From NCBI RefSeq assembly GCF_900021175.1, contig NZ_FCOP01000011.1, forward strand, positions 1,269,947 to 1,333,946: a DNA stretch of 64,000 nucleotides. The letters are read 5' to 3'. A model generated the notes under the pieces. The model was not told where the DNA came from. It ran no database searches and saw only the letters and a list, made by a program, of their open reading frames with translations. The translations under genes were made by a program, and so were the position numbers. This document shows, in pieces, positions 31,375 to 40,296 of this stretch (position 1 is its first letter; the number at the start of each line of letters is the position of its first letter). This DNA comes from Pseudenterobacter timonensis. GTDB taxonomy: Bacteria > Pseudomonadota > Gammaproteobacteria > Enterobacterales > Enterobacteriaceae.

Positions 31375-31572
31375 CGTTTGGGCTTCAGGTCGTTACTGAT
31401 ACGAGCGAACAATTTTTGTACAAATGAACTTCTGCTTAGTTCACAAATATGACACTGGCGTGAATTTTGCGCATTGACGATGGCAGCGATTCGGGGTATT
31501 CGTTACCTGTGATTGCACATTTTGCAACCACTGTTTTCTTTTCCACCAGACCAGAAATGAGGGAAACGAGGC

Positions 31573-31740
31573 ATGAAGAGACAGAAACGAGATCGCCTGG
31601 AACGGGCTCATCAACGTGGTTATCAGGCTGGCATCGCCGGACGCTCAAAAGAAATGTGTCCCTATCAATCGCTGAATCAGCGTTCGCAATGGCTGGGAGG
31701 CTGGCGAGAAGCCATCGGAGACAGGGTACTTATTGCCTGA
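31573..31740 (+). CDS. rmf: Ribosome modulation factor RMF
   Basis: Small basic protein that dimerises 70S ribosomes into inactive 100S particles in stationary phase. 55 residues, starting MKRQKRDRLERAHQRGYQAG, nearly identical to E. coli RMF; the main differences are in the last few residues (IGDRVLIA against MADRVVMA). A GGGAAACGAGGC ribosome site precedes the ATG. The 254-base upstream gap from pqiC presumably holds its ppGpp-dependent promoter, but I did not define the boxes. Confidence 0.97.
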   Translation: MKRQKRDRLERAHQRGYQAGIAGRSKEMCPYQSLNQRSQWLGGWREAIGDRVLIA

Positions 31741-31754
31741 TACCGTCTCTTTAG

Positions 31755-31784
31755 AAAAAGAAACCTCCGCGCTGCGGAGGTTTC
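31755..31784 (-). terminator. fabA terminator
   Basis: Stem GAAACCTCCGC/GCGGAGGTTTC with a three-base loop and five T on the minus strand, 21 bases past the fabA stop. It may also stop rmf transcripts from the other side. Confidence 0.88.
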
Positions 31785-31804
31785 GCCTTACAGGAGGGCA
31801 TCCA

Positions 31805-32323
31805 TCAGAATGCAGAGGTGTCCTGGAAGAGGCCAACTTTCAGATCGTTGGCAGTATAGATCAGACGATCGTCGACCAGCACTTCGCCATCCGCCAGGCC
31901 CATGATCAGGCGACGGTTAACCACGCGTTTGAAGTGAATACGATAGGTCACTTTTTTCGCAGAAGGCAGTACCTGGCCGGTAAATTTCACTTCACCCACG
32001 CCCAGGGCGCGGCCTTTGCCTTCGCCGCCGAGCCAGCCCAGGTAGAAACCGACCAGCTGCCACATGGCATCGAGACCCAGACAGCCCGGCATAACCGGAT
32101 CGCCGATAAAGTGGCAGCCGAAGAACCACAGGTCCGGGTTGATATCGAGTTCCGCTTCTACGTAACCCTTATCGAAGTTGCCGCCGGTTTCGGTCATTTT
32201 CACGACACGGTCCATCATCAGCATGTTCGGTGCCGGCAACTGCGGGCCTTTTGCGCCAAACAGTTCACCGCGACCAGAGGCAAGAAGATCTTCTTTAGTA
32301 TAGGATTCGCGTTTATCTACCAT
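31805..32323 (-). CDS. fabA: 3-hydroxydecanoyl-ACP dehydratase/isomerase FabA
   Basis: Introduces the double bond of unsaturated fatty acids by dehydrating 3-hydroxydecanoyl-ACP and isomerising the trans-2 product to cis-3. 172 residues, equal to E. coli. The hot-dog fold active site shows [19 protein letters not shown], with the catalytic His near residue 71 and Asp near 85. It has its own promoter with FabR and FadR sites, downstream of lonH on the same strand. Confidence 0.98.
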   Translation of the reverse strand: MVDKRESYTKEDLLASGRGELFGAKGPQLPAPNMLMMDRVVKMTETGGNFDKGYVEAELDINPDLWFFGCHFIGDPVMPGCLGLDAMWQLVGFYLGWLGGEGKGRALGVGEVKFTGQVLPSAKKVTYRIHFKRVVNRRLIMGLADGEVLVDDRLIYTANDLKVGLFQDTSAF

Positions 32324-32356
32324 GTTCTCAGTAAGCCTTATTTTAGTGAAGCACGC

Positions 32357-32397
32357 AGGATAGCGAACACGTGTACGCTGAACAAGTCCGATCAGTT
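32357..32397 (-). promoter_or_regulatory. fabA promoter with FabR and FadR sites
   Basis: On the minus strand: -35 TTGTTC (32385-32380), a 17-base spacer and -10 TATCCT (32362-32357). The spacer contains the palindrome AGCGTACACGTGTTCGCT (32362-32379), corresponding to the E. coli FabR operator. AACTGATCGGACTTGTTCAG (32378-32397) matches the E. coli FadR activator site and overlaps the last codons of lonH. In E. coli FadR activates and FabR represses fabA. Confidence 0.85.
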
Positions 32398-34152
32398 ACG
32401 ATTCAACCAGCCCAGCCAGCGTAACGGCCAGGGATAACGGTGGCGCGCATCCTGCTGAGTTGCCTGGGCAATGCGCTCCTGAATGGTTTGCATCAGCGTG
32501 GTTTGCCCTTCGCCGTCCCAGACGAGGTTGGTCAGCAGGGGGAGCGCATCGGTAATATCTTCTATCGCCCAGAGAGTAAACTGTCCCGCCTCTACCGCAT
32601 CGAGAAGTTCCTGATTGAGACTGAGGTGGCGTGCGTTCGCCGCGGGAATAATCACCCCCTGTTTGCCGTTCAGACCGCGCTGCTGGCAGATGGTGAAAAA
32701 TCCCTCGATCTTCTCATTCAGCCCGCCGACAGGCTGGGCGCGACCAAACTGATCCACTGAGCCGGTAATGGCGATATTCTGGTTAATCGGCACATCGGCC
32801 AGGGCGCTGATTAAAGCGCAAAGCTCGGCCATGGAGGCGCTGTCGCCATCTACCTCGCTGTAGGACTGCTCAAACGTCAGGGAGGCGGAGAAGGGAAGCT
32901 GCTGCTCCAGATCGAGCTGCGACATCAGGAACGCCTGCATGATCATCATGCCCTTAGCGTGGATATTTCCCCCCAGCTCGGCTTTGCGCTCTATGTCGGT
33001 CAACTCGCCGTCGCCAATATGTACCACGCAGCTGATGCGGGACGGTTCGCCAAAGGCGCGAGGATGGCCTGGAAATTCAATGACCGACAGGGCGTTAATC
33101 TGCCCCACGCGTTCGCCTTCGGTCTCAACCAAGATCTGCTCCAGCAGGATCTCATCCTGCATACGCTCGGCCAGAAAACCTCCCCGCCATTCCCGTTGCA
33201 AAAGCATTTGGGCAAGCTGCTCGCCGCTAAAGTGTCCTTCGCCGCTGATCGCGCCTACTTCGCGCAGCTGCCGGCCAATCCACAGGGGGCAGAGCGGCAG
33301 CGTTTCACGATCGCCGGTATAGCGTACAGCTTCGCGGATAAGGCCAGGCCAGGCGTCAGCCGCAGGGGCGGGCAGGGCCGCACGCCCGGCGACAGACAAC
33401 ACCCATTCGCACCACTGGCGCATATCGTCTTCATCGGCAATCTGAAGGTTATCTTCAAACTCTGTATAGACAGCCTGCTCCGCCAGCTCCGGCTCCATCT
33501 CCTGGAAGTCAGCCAGCGAGTCGCGATCGCCAACCAGTACCACCTTCAGCGAGAGGGGCATCGACGGCACGGTAACCGGCAGCGGGCGGGATTCATCAAA
33601 GGTGAGCCAGTCGAAGCGCTGATGCATAACGAAAGATTTAAGCCTCATCCACAGCAGCGGCTGGGCGAGAAGGGCGCGAAGCGACACCATCAATATGCCG
33701 CCGTTGGCCCGATGCACCAGTCCAGGCTCCAGAGTCAACTCGCCGTTAAACTGGCGCAGGCAGCCGAAAAGCTGCTCCGCCTCGGTCCATTCCGCCGTGA
33801 CGATCCCGCCGGTTGTGGCGAAGCGGTCGTCAGCCTGCCGGGCCGCTTCAAAAGTGACGTCGCGACCGCTGATGCGGTAGACGCCGCCGAAAACGGTTTC
33901 TGATTCAGGAAGCAGCTGTTGCAGGGCATCGGCCAACAGCGCCAGATATTCCGCTTCTTCTGGCGCTTTTAAGAGCATGAAAGGAGAGGTAGCCCACGGG
34001 CTTACCATCTGCTCAAGCGCATAGTGTAAACGCGGCTGCGTTTCGCTTAATACAAACTCAGGGTCTTTCGCAAGATCGGGCTGTGCAAACAGTTCCTGAT
34101 AACTGTCGGTATCGGGAACCAGATCACGCCATGCTAATTTCGTAATGGTCAA
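32392..34152 (-). CDS. lonH: Lon-like protease LonH (YcbZ)
   Basis: Predicted S16-family serine peptidase related to the Lon C-terminal domain. 586 residues, as in E. coli. The catalytic dyad is visible: Ser in [18 protein letters not shown] (about residue 437) and Lys in [13 protein letters not shown] (about 480). The N-terminal half corresponds to a degenerate AAA region; I see no Walker A GxxGxGK motif, so ATP-driven unfolding is doubtful. It is divergent from matP and 68 bases upstream of fabA. Confidence 0.92.
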   Translation of the reverse strand: MTITKLAWRDLVPDTDSYQELFAQPDLAKDPEFVLSETQPRLHYALEQMVSPWATSPFMLLKAPEEAEYLALLADALQQLLPESETVFGGVYRISGRDVTFEAARQADDRFATTGGIVTAEWTEAEQLFGCLRQFNGELTLEPGLVHRANGGILMVSLRALLAQPLLWMRLKSFVMHQRFDWLTFDESRPLPVTVPSMPLSLKVVLVGDRDSLADFQEMEPELAEQAVYTEFEDNLQIADEDDMRQWCEWVLSVAGRAALPAPAADAWPGLIREAVRYTGDRETLPLCPLWIGRQLREVGAISGEGHFSGEQLAQMLLQREWRGGFLAERMQDEILLEQILVETEGERVGQINALSVIEFPGHPRAFGEPSRISCVVHIGDGELTDIERKAELGGNIHAKGMMIMQAFLMSQLDLEQQLPFSASLTFEQSYSEVDGDSASMAELCALISALADVPINQNIAITGSVDQFGRAQPVGGLNEKIEGFFTICQQRGLNGKQGVIIPAANARHLSLNQELLDAVEAGQFTLWAIEDITDALPLLTNLVWDGEGQTTLMQTIQERIAQATQQDARHRYPWPLRWLGWLNRN

Positions 34153-34337
34153 AGTTGATGTTTTTTAGTCAGATTCAAAACGGTGGATTATAACTCAAGC
34201 GGCTGACGCTGCCCATGGAGGAATAGCGGTTTCGGCGCGGAATGCGATATAACGGCGCAGACTCAACGATTTCTTTTCAGCAGAGCGCAAAAAAACTGAT
34301 ATTCTGAACTAAGTTACACGGTAACATTGAGATCGCA

Positions 34338-34793
34338 ATGAAATATCAACAACTGGAAAACCTCGAAAGCGGCTGGAAATGGAAATATCTGGTGAAAAAG
34401 CATCGTGAAGGAGAGCTTATCACCTGTTATATCGAAGCCAGTGCCGCAAAGGAAGCTGTAGATTTATTGCTGACGCTCGAAAACGAACCGGTGAAGGTGA
34501 ACGGCTGGATAGATAAACACATCAATCCCGCGTTGCTCAACCGTATGAAGCAGACTATCCGCGCGCGCCGCAAGCGGCATTTTAACGCCGAGCATCAGCA
34601 TACCCGTAAAAAATCGATCGACCTGGAGTTTATGGTCTGGCAGCGGCTGGCCGGGCTGGCGCAACGTCGGGGGAAAACCTTGTCGGAAACGGTCGTGCAG
34701 CTGATTGAAGACGCGGAGCATAAAGAAAAATATGCTCACAAGATGTCCTCTTTGAAAAACGACCTTCAGGCTCTGCTGGGTAATAAAGAGTAA
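34338..34793 (+). CDS. matP: Macrodomain Ter protein MatP
   Basis: Binds 13-bp matS sites to organise the Ter macrodomain and links it to the divisome through ZapB. 151 residues (E. coli 150). It starts [26 protein letters not shown] basic four-helix region and a C-terminal ribbon-helix-helix ([20 protein letters not shown]) with a coiled-coil tail follow. mukB, whose product MatP restrains in Ter, lies in the same window. I found no exact matS (GTGAC-N3-GTCAC) by eye. Confidence 0.96.
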   Translation: MKYQQLENLESGWKWKYLVKKHREGELITCYIEASAAKEAVDLLLTLENEPVKVNGWIDKHINPALLNRMKQTIRARRKRHFNAEHQHTRKKSIDLEFMVWQRLAGLAQRRGKTLSETVVQLIEDAEHKEKYAHKMSSLKNDLQALLGNKE

Positions 34794-34813
34794 TAAGAAA
34801 AGAGTCAGATAAT

Positions 34814-34840
34814 AAAAAACCCCGCATAGCGGGGTTTTTT
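34814..34840. terminator. Bidirectional terminator between matP and ompA
   Basis: Stem AAAAAACCCCGC/GCGGGGTTTTTT with an ATA loop, giving A/T runs on both strands for the convergent pair. Confidence 0.94.
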
Positions 34841-34855
34841 GTCAAACGGGGTAAC

Positions 34856-35908
34856 TTATGCCGCAGGCTGAGTTACAACGTCTTTGATACCTTTAACTTC
34901 GATCTCTACGCGACGATCCGGTGCCAGGCAGTCGATCAGGGCAGCGCGAGCTTTCACGTTGTCACAGGTGTTGCCGGTAACCGGGTTGGATTCGCCCATA
35001 CCACGTGCGGAGATCTTGTTGCTCGGGATACCTTTAGAGATCAGGTAATCAACAACAGACTGAGCACGTTTCTCAGACAGACCCTGGTTGTAAGCGTCAG
35101 AACCGATACGGTCGGTGAAGCCCAGAACCACTACGGAACCATCTTTCGGATCCAGGTTGCTCAGCTGGGTGTACAGCTGATCCAGCGCCTGCTGACCTTC
35201 CGGTTTCAGGGTCGCTTTGTTGAAGTTGAACAGAACGTCAGACTTCAGAGTGAAGTGCTTGGTCTGTACTTCCGGAGCCGGAGCCGGAGCCGGAGCAACT
35301 ACCGGAGCAGCTTCCTGCTGGCCGAAGCGGTAGGAAACACCTAAGCTCAGCATGCCGTTGTCCGGACGAACGCCAACGGTGTTGCCGTCGCCGATGTTGT
35401 TAACCCACTGGTATTCCAGACGGGTAGCGATATCACGAGTCATCGCCCACTCTACGCCGCCCGCGAATACCGGGGAAACGCCAGTGTCGTGGTCGTCGCC
35501 AGCGATGTTGTTGCTGGAGTCAGCGCGCCATACCATGCCGCCCAGACGGGTATATACGTCCAGATCGTCGGCAACCGGGTAACCCAGTTTAGCGGTCAGC
35601 TGTACGCCCTGAGCTTTGAATGCGCCGTTAATGTTGTCGCCTTTGTACGGCATACGACCTAACCAGTCGTAACCCATTTCAAAACCAACATACGGGTTAA
35701 CCTGATAACCACCGAACGCACCTGCACCGAGCTGGCTTTCGTGAGTCGGGCCGTCGTTGTTCAGGGAGCTGTTGTACCAGCCAGTATCATGGAACTGAGA
35801 CCAGCCCAGTTTACCACCTGCATACCAGGTATTATCTTTCGGAGCGGCCTGCGCTACGGTAGCGAAGCCAGCCAGTGCCACTGCAATCGCGATAGCTGTC
35901 TTTTTCAT
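34856..35908 (-). CDS. ompA: Outer membrane protein A
   Basis: Abundant outer-membrane protein that anchors the envelope to peptidoglycan and serves as a phage receptor. The start at 35908 ([21 protein letters not shown], signal cleaved before APKDNTWY) gives 350 residues. An eight-stranded N-terminal barrel is followed by the Pro/Ala hinge [14 protein letters not shown]. The C-terminal OmpA domain has [17 protein letters not shown] and the peptidoglycan-binding GFTDRIG...LSEKRAQSV. Surface loops differ from E. coli, for example [17 protein letters not shown], as expected for exposed regions. Confidence 0.98.
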   Translation of the reverse strand: MKKTAIAIAVALAGFATVAQAAPKDNTWYAGGKLGWSQFHDTGWYNSSLNNDGPTHESQLGAGAFGGYQVNPYVGFEMGYDWLGRMPYKGDNINGAFKAQGVQLTAKLGYPVADDLDVYTRLGGMVWRADSSNNIAGDDHDTGVSPVFAGGVEWAMTRDIATRLEYQWVNNIGDGNTVGVRPDNGMLSLGVSYRFGQQEAAPVVAPAPAPAPEVQTKHFTLKSDVLFNFNKATLKPEGQQALDQLYTQLSNLDPKDGSVVVLGFTDRIGSDAYNQGLSEKRAQSVVDYLISKGIPSNKISARGMGESNPVTGNTCDNVKARAALIDCLAPDRRVEIEVKGIKDVVTQPAA

Positions 35909-36042
35909 TTTTTGCGCCTCGTTATCATCCAAAAATCGCCATGAAAACTCAGTGAGAAATCACGGTTAAATCCTTCACCGGGGGGCGTAGCTCAAACTAG
36001 TAACTCTACCGATATCTTCGGCTTAGACCGAGCACCCCTGGC
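35909..36042 (-). promoter_or_regulatory. ompA 5' leader with stabilising hairpin and MicA site
   Basis: A 134-base leader starting GCCAGGGGTGCTCGG, with the 5' stem GCTCGGTCTAAGCCGA, which in E. coli protects the mRNA from RNase E. GGATGATAACGAGGCGC (35930-35914), just ahead of the ATG, is the sequence bound by the small RNA MicA in E. coli and is fully conserved. Confidence 0.85.
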
Positions 36043-36049
36043 GATGTAA

Positions 36050-36077
36050 AGTCTACAACGTACTTGAAAACTTACAA
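36050..36077 (-). promoter_or_regulatory. ompA promoter
   Basis: Minus-strand TTGTAA (36077-36072), a 16-base spacer and TAGACT (36055-36050). It is placed eight bases before the conserved leader start. The remaining gap up to the sulA stop holds an A-run and no gene. Confidence 0.75.
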
Positions 36078-36265
36078 GTGTGAACTCCGTCAGGCAACGG
36101 AAAAAAAAAGTTCCGTATACCGAATATTTAACGTTTATAGACCGATCTTTGTGCAATAAATTTAACGAGAACCGCGCCAGATAAGCTTTCCCGAAGTTTT
36201 CACTGCTGACGCAAAACGCCACTCAAAAGTTCAAAAAAATTTTCCAGGAAAAATCTTAAACTGAA

Positions 36266-36760
36266 TTAATGGTAGGCATTTGAGTGAATTTTTAACCCGG
36301 AAAGTTGTCCCCTGCGAAGAGGATCGTGACGAACCGGCCTCATGATAAAGCCCATCGCCTCACCCGCTTCCGCAGCTTGCGCCAGCCGATCATGCTCTTC
36401 CTGCGTTAACTCTTCCGACAGCCAGCCTATCACCACGCTGTAGTTCCCGGTGCGCAGCGCACGAACCATGGAATCAACCGTGTGGCAGGGGGAGAGCTGG
36501 TTAATTTGCATCACTTTTGTGAGCGGCAGGCCCGCTGACTGCACCCACTCGCGGCTCAGCTTTTGCTGCGGCGTCAGCCAGAGCTGCCAGCGCGACTGCT
36601 GTCCAAGCTGCTGCAACAGCGGCAGTAACAGCAACTGTGTTAACAGGGGCTGGTCCTCACGGTAGATCACTTCGCTAATCAGCCCGGTAGAAGGGTAGCC
36701 GGCGCAGCCTGCGGAAGAGGAGAAAGAGGTTGAGCGATTTGCATAGCCTGAAGTGTACAT
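36266..36760 (-). CDS. sulA: SOS cell division inhibitor SulA
   Basis: Binds FtsZ and blocks Z-ring formation during the SOS response; degraded by Lon. The start at 36760 ([18 protein letters not shown]) gives 164 residues (E. coli 169). The FtsZ-binding region [20 protein letters not shown] and the C-terminal Lon-recognised tail ending HSNAYH are conserved. An in-frame ATG 69 bases earlier would place the LexA box inside the coding region and is rejected. Confidence 0.95.
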   Translation of the reverse strand: MYTSGYANRSTSFSSSAGCAGYPSTGLISEVIYREDQPLLTQLLLLPLLQQLGQQSRWQLWLTPQQKLSREWVQSAGLPLTKVMQINQLSPCHTVDSMVRALRTGNYSVVIGWLSEELTQEEHDRLAQAAEAGEAMGFIMRPVRHDPLRRGQLSGLKIHSNAYH

Positions 36761-36780
36761 AATCATTCCAGCCCTGTAGT

Positions 36781-36800
36781 TACTGTATAGATATACAGTA
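36781..36800 (-). promoter_or_regulatory. LexA box of sulA
   Basis: TACTGTATAGATATACAGTA contains CTG-N10-CAG (36783-36798), the exact SOS-box format; both TACTGTAT/ATACAGTA arms are symmetric except at the centre. It lies 20 bases upstream of the sulA start, consistent with tight repression. Confidence 0.95.
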
Positions 36801-36977
36801 CCCTTGCGCAGACTAAAGATCAACCTCAATTTCTGAAAGCGCTTCGCAAAATTGATGTGTTTTTACCCGGCCTTTAAAAATCATCTTGCCGCGCGATGAT
36901 AAGTTGCCTATTTTTCTGTTAACGGATCCGGCAGTACAAAATGTTGTCGTTAATTGCTGATATAGAAGGATTTTATC

Positions 36978-37595
36978 ATGAAAAACATATCATATAAGCG
37001 GATCTATCAATCGCAAGAATACCTCTCCACGCTGGGTGATATTCGTCACCGCGCGCTTTTTGGTGGCTATACGCTCTCGGTCGATAACGCTGTATTCGCG
37101 ATGGTCTCTAACGGTGAGCTCTACCTTCGCGCCTGTGAGCAAAGCGCCCCTTATTGCGTCAAACATAGCGCCCCCTTTTTAACGCTGGTTAAGCGGGGCA
37201 GGCCGGTGCTGCTGAACTACTATCGGGTGGATGAAGGCCTGTGGCAGGACCGGGAAAAACTGCTGCAGCTCTCCTCCTTCGCCCTTGACGCGGCGAGAGA
37301 GGAGCGTCTCCAGCGCGTTCATTGTAAACGGCTGAAGGACCTGCCCAATCTTACCTTCCAGCTGGAAGTGCTGCTCTATGAGGCGGGCATAAAGGATGAA
37401 ACGATGCTGCGCCAGATGGGCGCGCAGGCGAGCTGGCTCAGAATGCGGGCCAAAAACCGTCATCTCAGTATTAAGGTGCTGTTTGCGCTAGAAGGGGCGA
37501 TCGCCGGCTTACACGAAGCGGCGCTCCCGGCAGCCAGACGCCGGGAGCTGCTCGCATGGTTTAAGGCGCTTCCTGAGTCGTCTGCCGATCGGTAG
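36978..37595 (+). CDS. sxy: CRP-S coactivator Sxy/TfoX
   Basis: Coactivator that lets CRP use non-canonical CRP-S promoters of competence (DNA uptake) genes. 205 residues (E. coli 209). It has the TfoX N-terminal domain (ALFGGYTLSVDNAVFAMVSNGELYLRA) and the C-terminal helical domain (LGAQ-type MGAQASWLRMRAKN, then FALEGAIAGLHEAALP). GAAGGA precedes the ATG by nine bases. Its last 35 bases overlap the 3' end of convergent yccS. Confidence 0.95.
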   Translation: MKNISYKRIYQSQEYLSTLGDIRHRALFGGYTLSVDNAVFAMVSNGELYLRACEQSAPYCVKHSAPFLTLVKRGRPVLLNYYRVDEGLWQDREKLLQLSSFALDAAREERLQRVHCKRLKDLPNLTFQLEVLLYEAGIKDETMLRQMGAQASWLRMRAKNRHLSIKVLFALEGAIAGLHEAALPAARRRELLAWFKALPESSADR

Positions 37596-39714
37596 CGATT
37601 CGCGTCTGCAGACGACAGATTTCGGGCAAGAGTGCGATGAGCAACCCCACCTGTTGCAATACAAGCGGCGCCTTGGCCTCTGTTGTGGGCTCTGGATGGG
37701 CAATCCGCCGGCTGATCTCCTCCAGCGCGCGCTGAACGCGCGGCTCGTCCGCCGGACCGTGATGAAGGGCGTCGTCAACATAGCATACGGCGTCATCCAG
37801 AAGGGCGAGGACTGCGGGCTGGTTCAGTTTCTCGCGGTGCGCGCCGAGCGTGGAGATATAGCTGGTGAAGGTATGGTTCAGCGTCAACAGCCTGAAGGCG
37901 GCGTCGCGGATCGCCTCCGTCACGTTCGGTTCCGTGGACATATTTGAGACCACCGACGCCAGCTCCGCGTCGCGGTTATGTGCATCCCGCCTGGCGATGC
38001 GGTAGGCCAGACGGTTATCGCGACCCTGGTGATACTGCTCCAGAATAGCGTCCAGGTAGCGGCAGTTGGCGTTGATGGCGTTCTCCAGCGCGCGCGGCAG
38101 GTTGCGAAAACGCCAGTCGGGCCAGATAAAACTCACCGCCGCCCAGGCGATAGCGCAGCCAATCAGGGTATCCACGATACGCGGCAGCGCAACCTCAAAG
38201 CCTTCGCCCAGCAGGTTAAAGCAGAGCAGCACCAGCAGCGTGATAAACATTGTCGCGTGGGCATACTGAACGTTACGAAAGGCAAAGAACAGAACGCCGG
38301 TGATCACAATGAGGATTAGCTGTCCCTCCACCGAAGGAACAAACCAGAGCACCGGCAGCCCGATAGCGACCCCCACCAGCGTGCCGATAATACGCAGCGC
38401 CAGCCGGTGGCGGGTGGCATTGTAGTTTGGCTGGCAGACAAAAAGGCTGGTCAGCAGGATCCAGTAGCCATGCTGCAGGCCGGTTATCTGGATGAAGGCG
38501 TAGCCGACGCACAGCACGACGGACATACGCACCGCGTGGCGAAAAAGCGCTGACTCCGGGGTGAAGTTACGGCTCAGGCGTAACCACATATCGGCAAGGC
38601 CGCGGGGCGAATCATCGGCCAGCTGACTCTCCGCCTCATTGCGCAGGCGCGCCAGCGACTGTTCGGACTCAATATTAGCCAGCTGCGCATCGATGGCCCG
38701 CAGATTATTCAGCAAAAATCCCAGCGCTTTCATCTGTTCCGCAGAGGTGCCGCTGGCCTGTACCCGATCGAGCGCGGCGTCGAGATGGCTGAAGGCGCGC
38801 TCAAACCGGGAGTCATGCTGGTAGGGCGTTCTGAGCAGGACAGATCTCGCCAGCTGCTGGCAGGCCTGGGACTGCATGGAGAGCAGGCGCTGAAAGCGGA
38901 ACATCACGTCGCTATAGCGGAACTTCTCGCGCAGGGAGGCATACTGGATATGCGACGAGCTGGCCCGTTCATGAATATCCTGCGCGACAAAATAGTAGTG
39001 CAGCGTGCGCCGGGTGCCTCGCTGTCCGCGATCGCCACGCAGGCGGGTCAGCAGGGAATTTTTGGTCTGGTTGAGCGTATTGACGAGCTGGCCGTTCGCC
39101 AGCGCCAGATCGTAGAGCGGCGCCTGGCTCTCCTCTTCGATATCGGGATCGAACAGGCGTGATTTCAACTCAAGGTAGTGCGCCAGCTGCTCATAGCAGC
39201 GGGCGAGATTATCCTGCAGCGGACGGATAGGAAAAATCAGGTGGCCGGTGAGGGTCAGCGCGTTATACCAGATTGCCCCCAGCAGCAGCAGAAGCGGCTG
39301 CTGATACCAGTGGTCATAGAGAGAGACCCCCAGCATGGTATAGATGGCGATCAGCAGCGCGCCGAAGGCGATAGTGGCATAGCGCTGTCCCAGCCCGCCC
39401 AGCAGGATAAAGCCGCTGGTAGAGATCATTAACCCAATGGCAAACAGCCAGGGCCAGGGGAAAAGCAGCTCTACCGAGGCGGAGGCGATAAAAAAGCAGA
39501 CCAGCGTAATAATAAGGTTACGCAGACGCCCGGTAAGCCTGTCGTCAAGATCGGCCAGCGCACCTGCCACCACCCCCAGCGTCAGGGGAATGGTGAGCTT
39601 GATATCCCCGATCCACCAGGGAAGGGCTGCAGCGCCGCAGAGGGCGATAAAGATCCTGACGTTATAAAGCCAGTTACTGTTCCATGTATATCGACGAAGC
39701 AATGGGCTTAGCAT
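37561..39714 (-). CDS. yccS: Inner-membrane protein YccS (FUSC family)
   Basis: 717-residue inner-membrane protein of the YccS/YhfK, fusaric-acid-resistance-like family; transport function unproven. Two blocks of about six hydrophobic helices (residues about 20-170 and 395-530) each precede a large cytoplasmic helical region rich in Arg and Gln. Identity to E. coli YccS is high throughout. It follows yccF after 18 bases and is probably its operon partner. The 3' end overlaps sxy by 35 bases on the opposite strand. Confidence 0.9.
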   Translation of the reverse strand: MLSPLLRRYTWNSNWLYNVRIFIALCGAAALPWWIGDIKLTIPLTLGVVAGALADLDDRLTGRLRNLIITLVCFFIASASVELLFPWPWLFAIGLMISTSGFILLGGLGQRYATIAFGALLIAIYTMLGVSLYDHWYQQPLLLLLGAIWYNALTLTGHLIFPIRPLQDNLARCYEQLAHYLELKSRLFDPDIEEESQAPLYDLALANGQLVNTLNQTKNSLLTRLRGDRGQRGTRRTLHYYFVAQDIHERASSSHIQYASLREKFRYSDVMFRFQRLLSMQSQACQQLARSVLLRTPYQHDSRFERAFSHLDAALDRVQASGTSAEQMKALGFLLNNLRAIDAQLANIESEQSLARLRNEAESQLADDSPRGLADMWLRLSRNFTPESALFRHAVRMSVVLCVGYAFIQITGLQHGYWILLTSLFVCQPNYNATRHRLALRIIGTLVGVAIGLPVLWFVPSVEGQLILIVITGVLFFAFRNVQYAHATMFITLLVLLCFNLLGEGFEVALPRIVDTLIGCAIAWAAVSFIWPDWRFRNLPRALENAINANCRYLDAILEQYHQGRDNRLAYRIARRDAHNRDAELASVVSNMSTEPNVTEAIRDAAFRLLTLNHTFTSYISTLGAHREKLNQPAVLALLDDAVCYVDDALHHGPADEPRVQRALEEISRRIAHPEPTTEAKAPLVLQQVGLLIALLPEICRLQTRIATDRQTTQEAP

Positions 39715-39732
39715 AAGCGCGGCCAGTCCTTA

Positions 39733-40179
39733 TTAATTAAAACGCGCGCGGGCATTGGCTTCACGTGCGGCGCGGGCGACTTCGACAGAGACCACACGGC
39801 GCCCTACCGGCCAGAGCGCGATAGCGGCGATCTTAAAGTTAGCAATCCCGACCGGAATGCCGATGATGGAGATGCATTGCGCGATGCCAGCGAAGATATG
39901 CATCAGACAGAGCCACCAGCCAAAGAGCACCAGCCAGATAATATTCAGCAACGTGCCGCCGGTATTGAGCAGCGCGCTGCGGTTACCGGGGTGGAGTTCA
40001 TCCACGTGAATCGCTTCATTCCCGTAAGGAACCAGCGACAGTTTGGCGATCTCCCAGCACGACCGGGTAAGCGGAAGGGTTACCACCAGCACGACGCTGA
40101 CCAGCGTCGCCAGCAGCCAGGAAAGGGTCGTGGCGAAGCCGCCAAGGACAAAATTCAAAATATTCAGAACGGTACGCAT
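39733..40179 (-). CDS. yccF: Inner-membrane protein YccF
   Basis: 148-residue conserved membrane protein of the YccF/DUF307 family, function unknown. Two related hydrophobic repeats are visible: LNFVLGGFATTLSWLLATLVSVVLVV and LLNIIWLVLFGWWLCLMHIFAGIAQCISIIGIPVG. Each is followed by a similar IP/IxxFKIA-type segment. First gene of yccF-yccS, divergent from helD. Confidence 0.92.
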   Translation of the reverse strand: MRTVLNILNFVLGGFATTLSWLLATLVSVVLVVTLPLTRSCWEIAKLSLVPYGNEAIHVDELHPGNRSALLNTGGTLLNIIWLVLFGWWLCLMHIFAGIAQCISIIGIPVGIANFKIAAIALWPVGRRVVSVEVARAAREANARARFN

Positions 40180-40296
40180 ACGTCCTCACAGCCAGACAGA
40201 AAAATTAAAACCTGATGATTGTAACGCTTTTTTAGGCTGGAGCACCTGAAAACTGGCGGGTAAACTAGTGACCAATCATAACCGGATGGGCTGGAC

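Noticed and set aside
34857-35940. Upstream ATG giving ompA an eight-residue extension (MDDNEAQK)
   Set aside because: It falls inside the MicA-pairing leader and would destroy the signal peptide; the start at 35908 matches OmpA.
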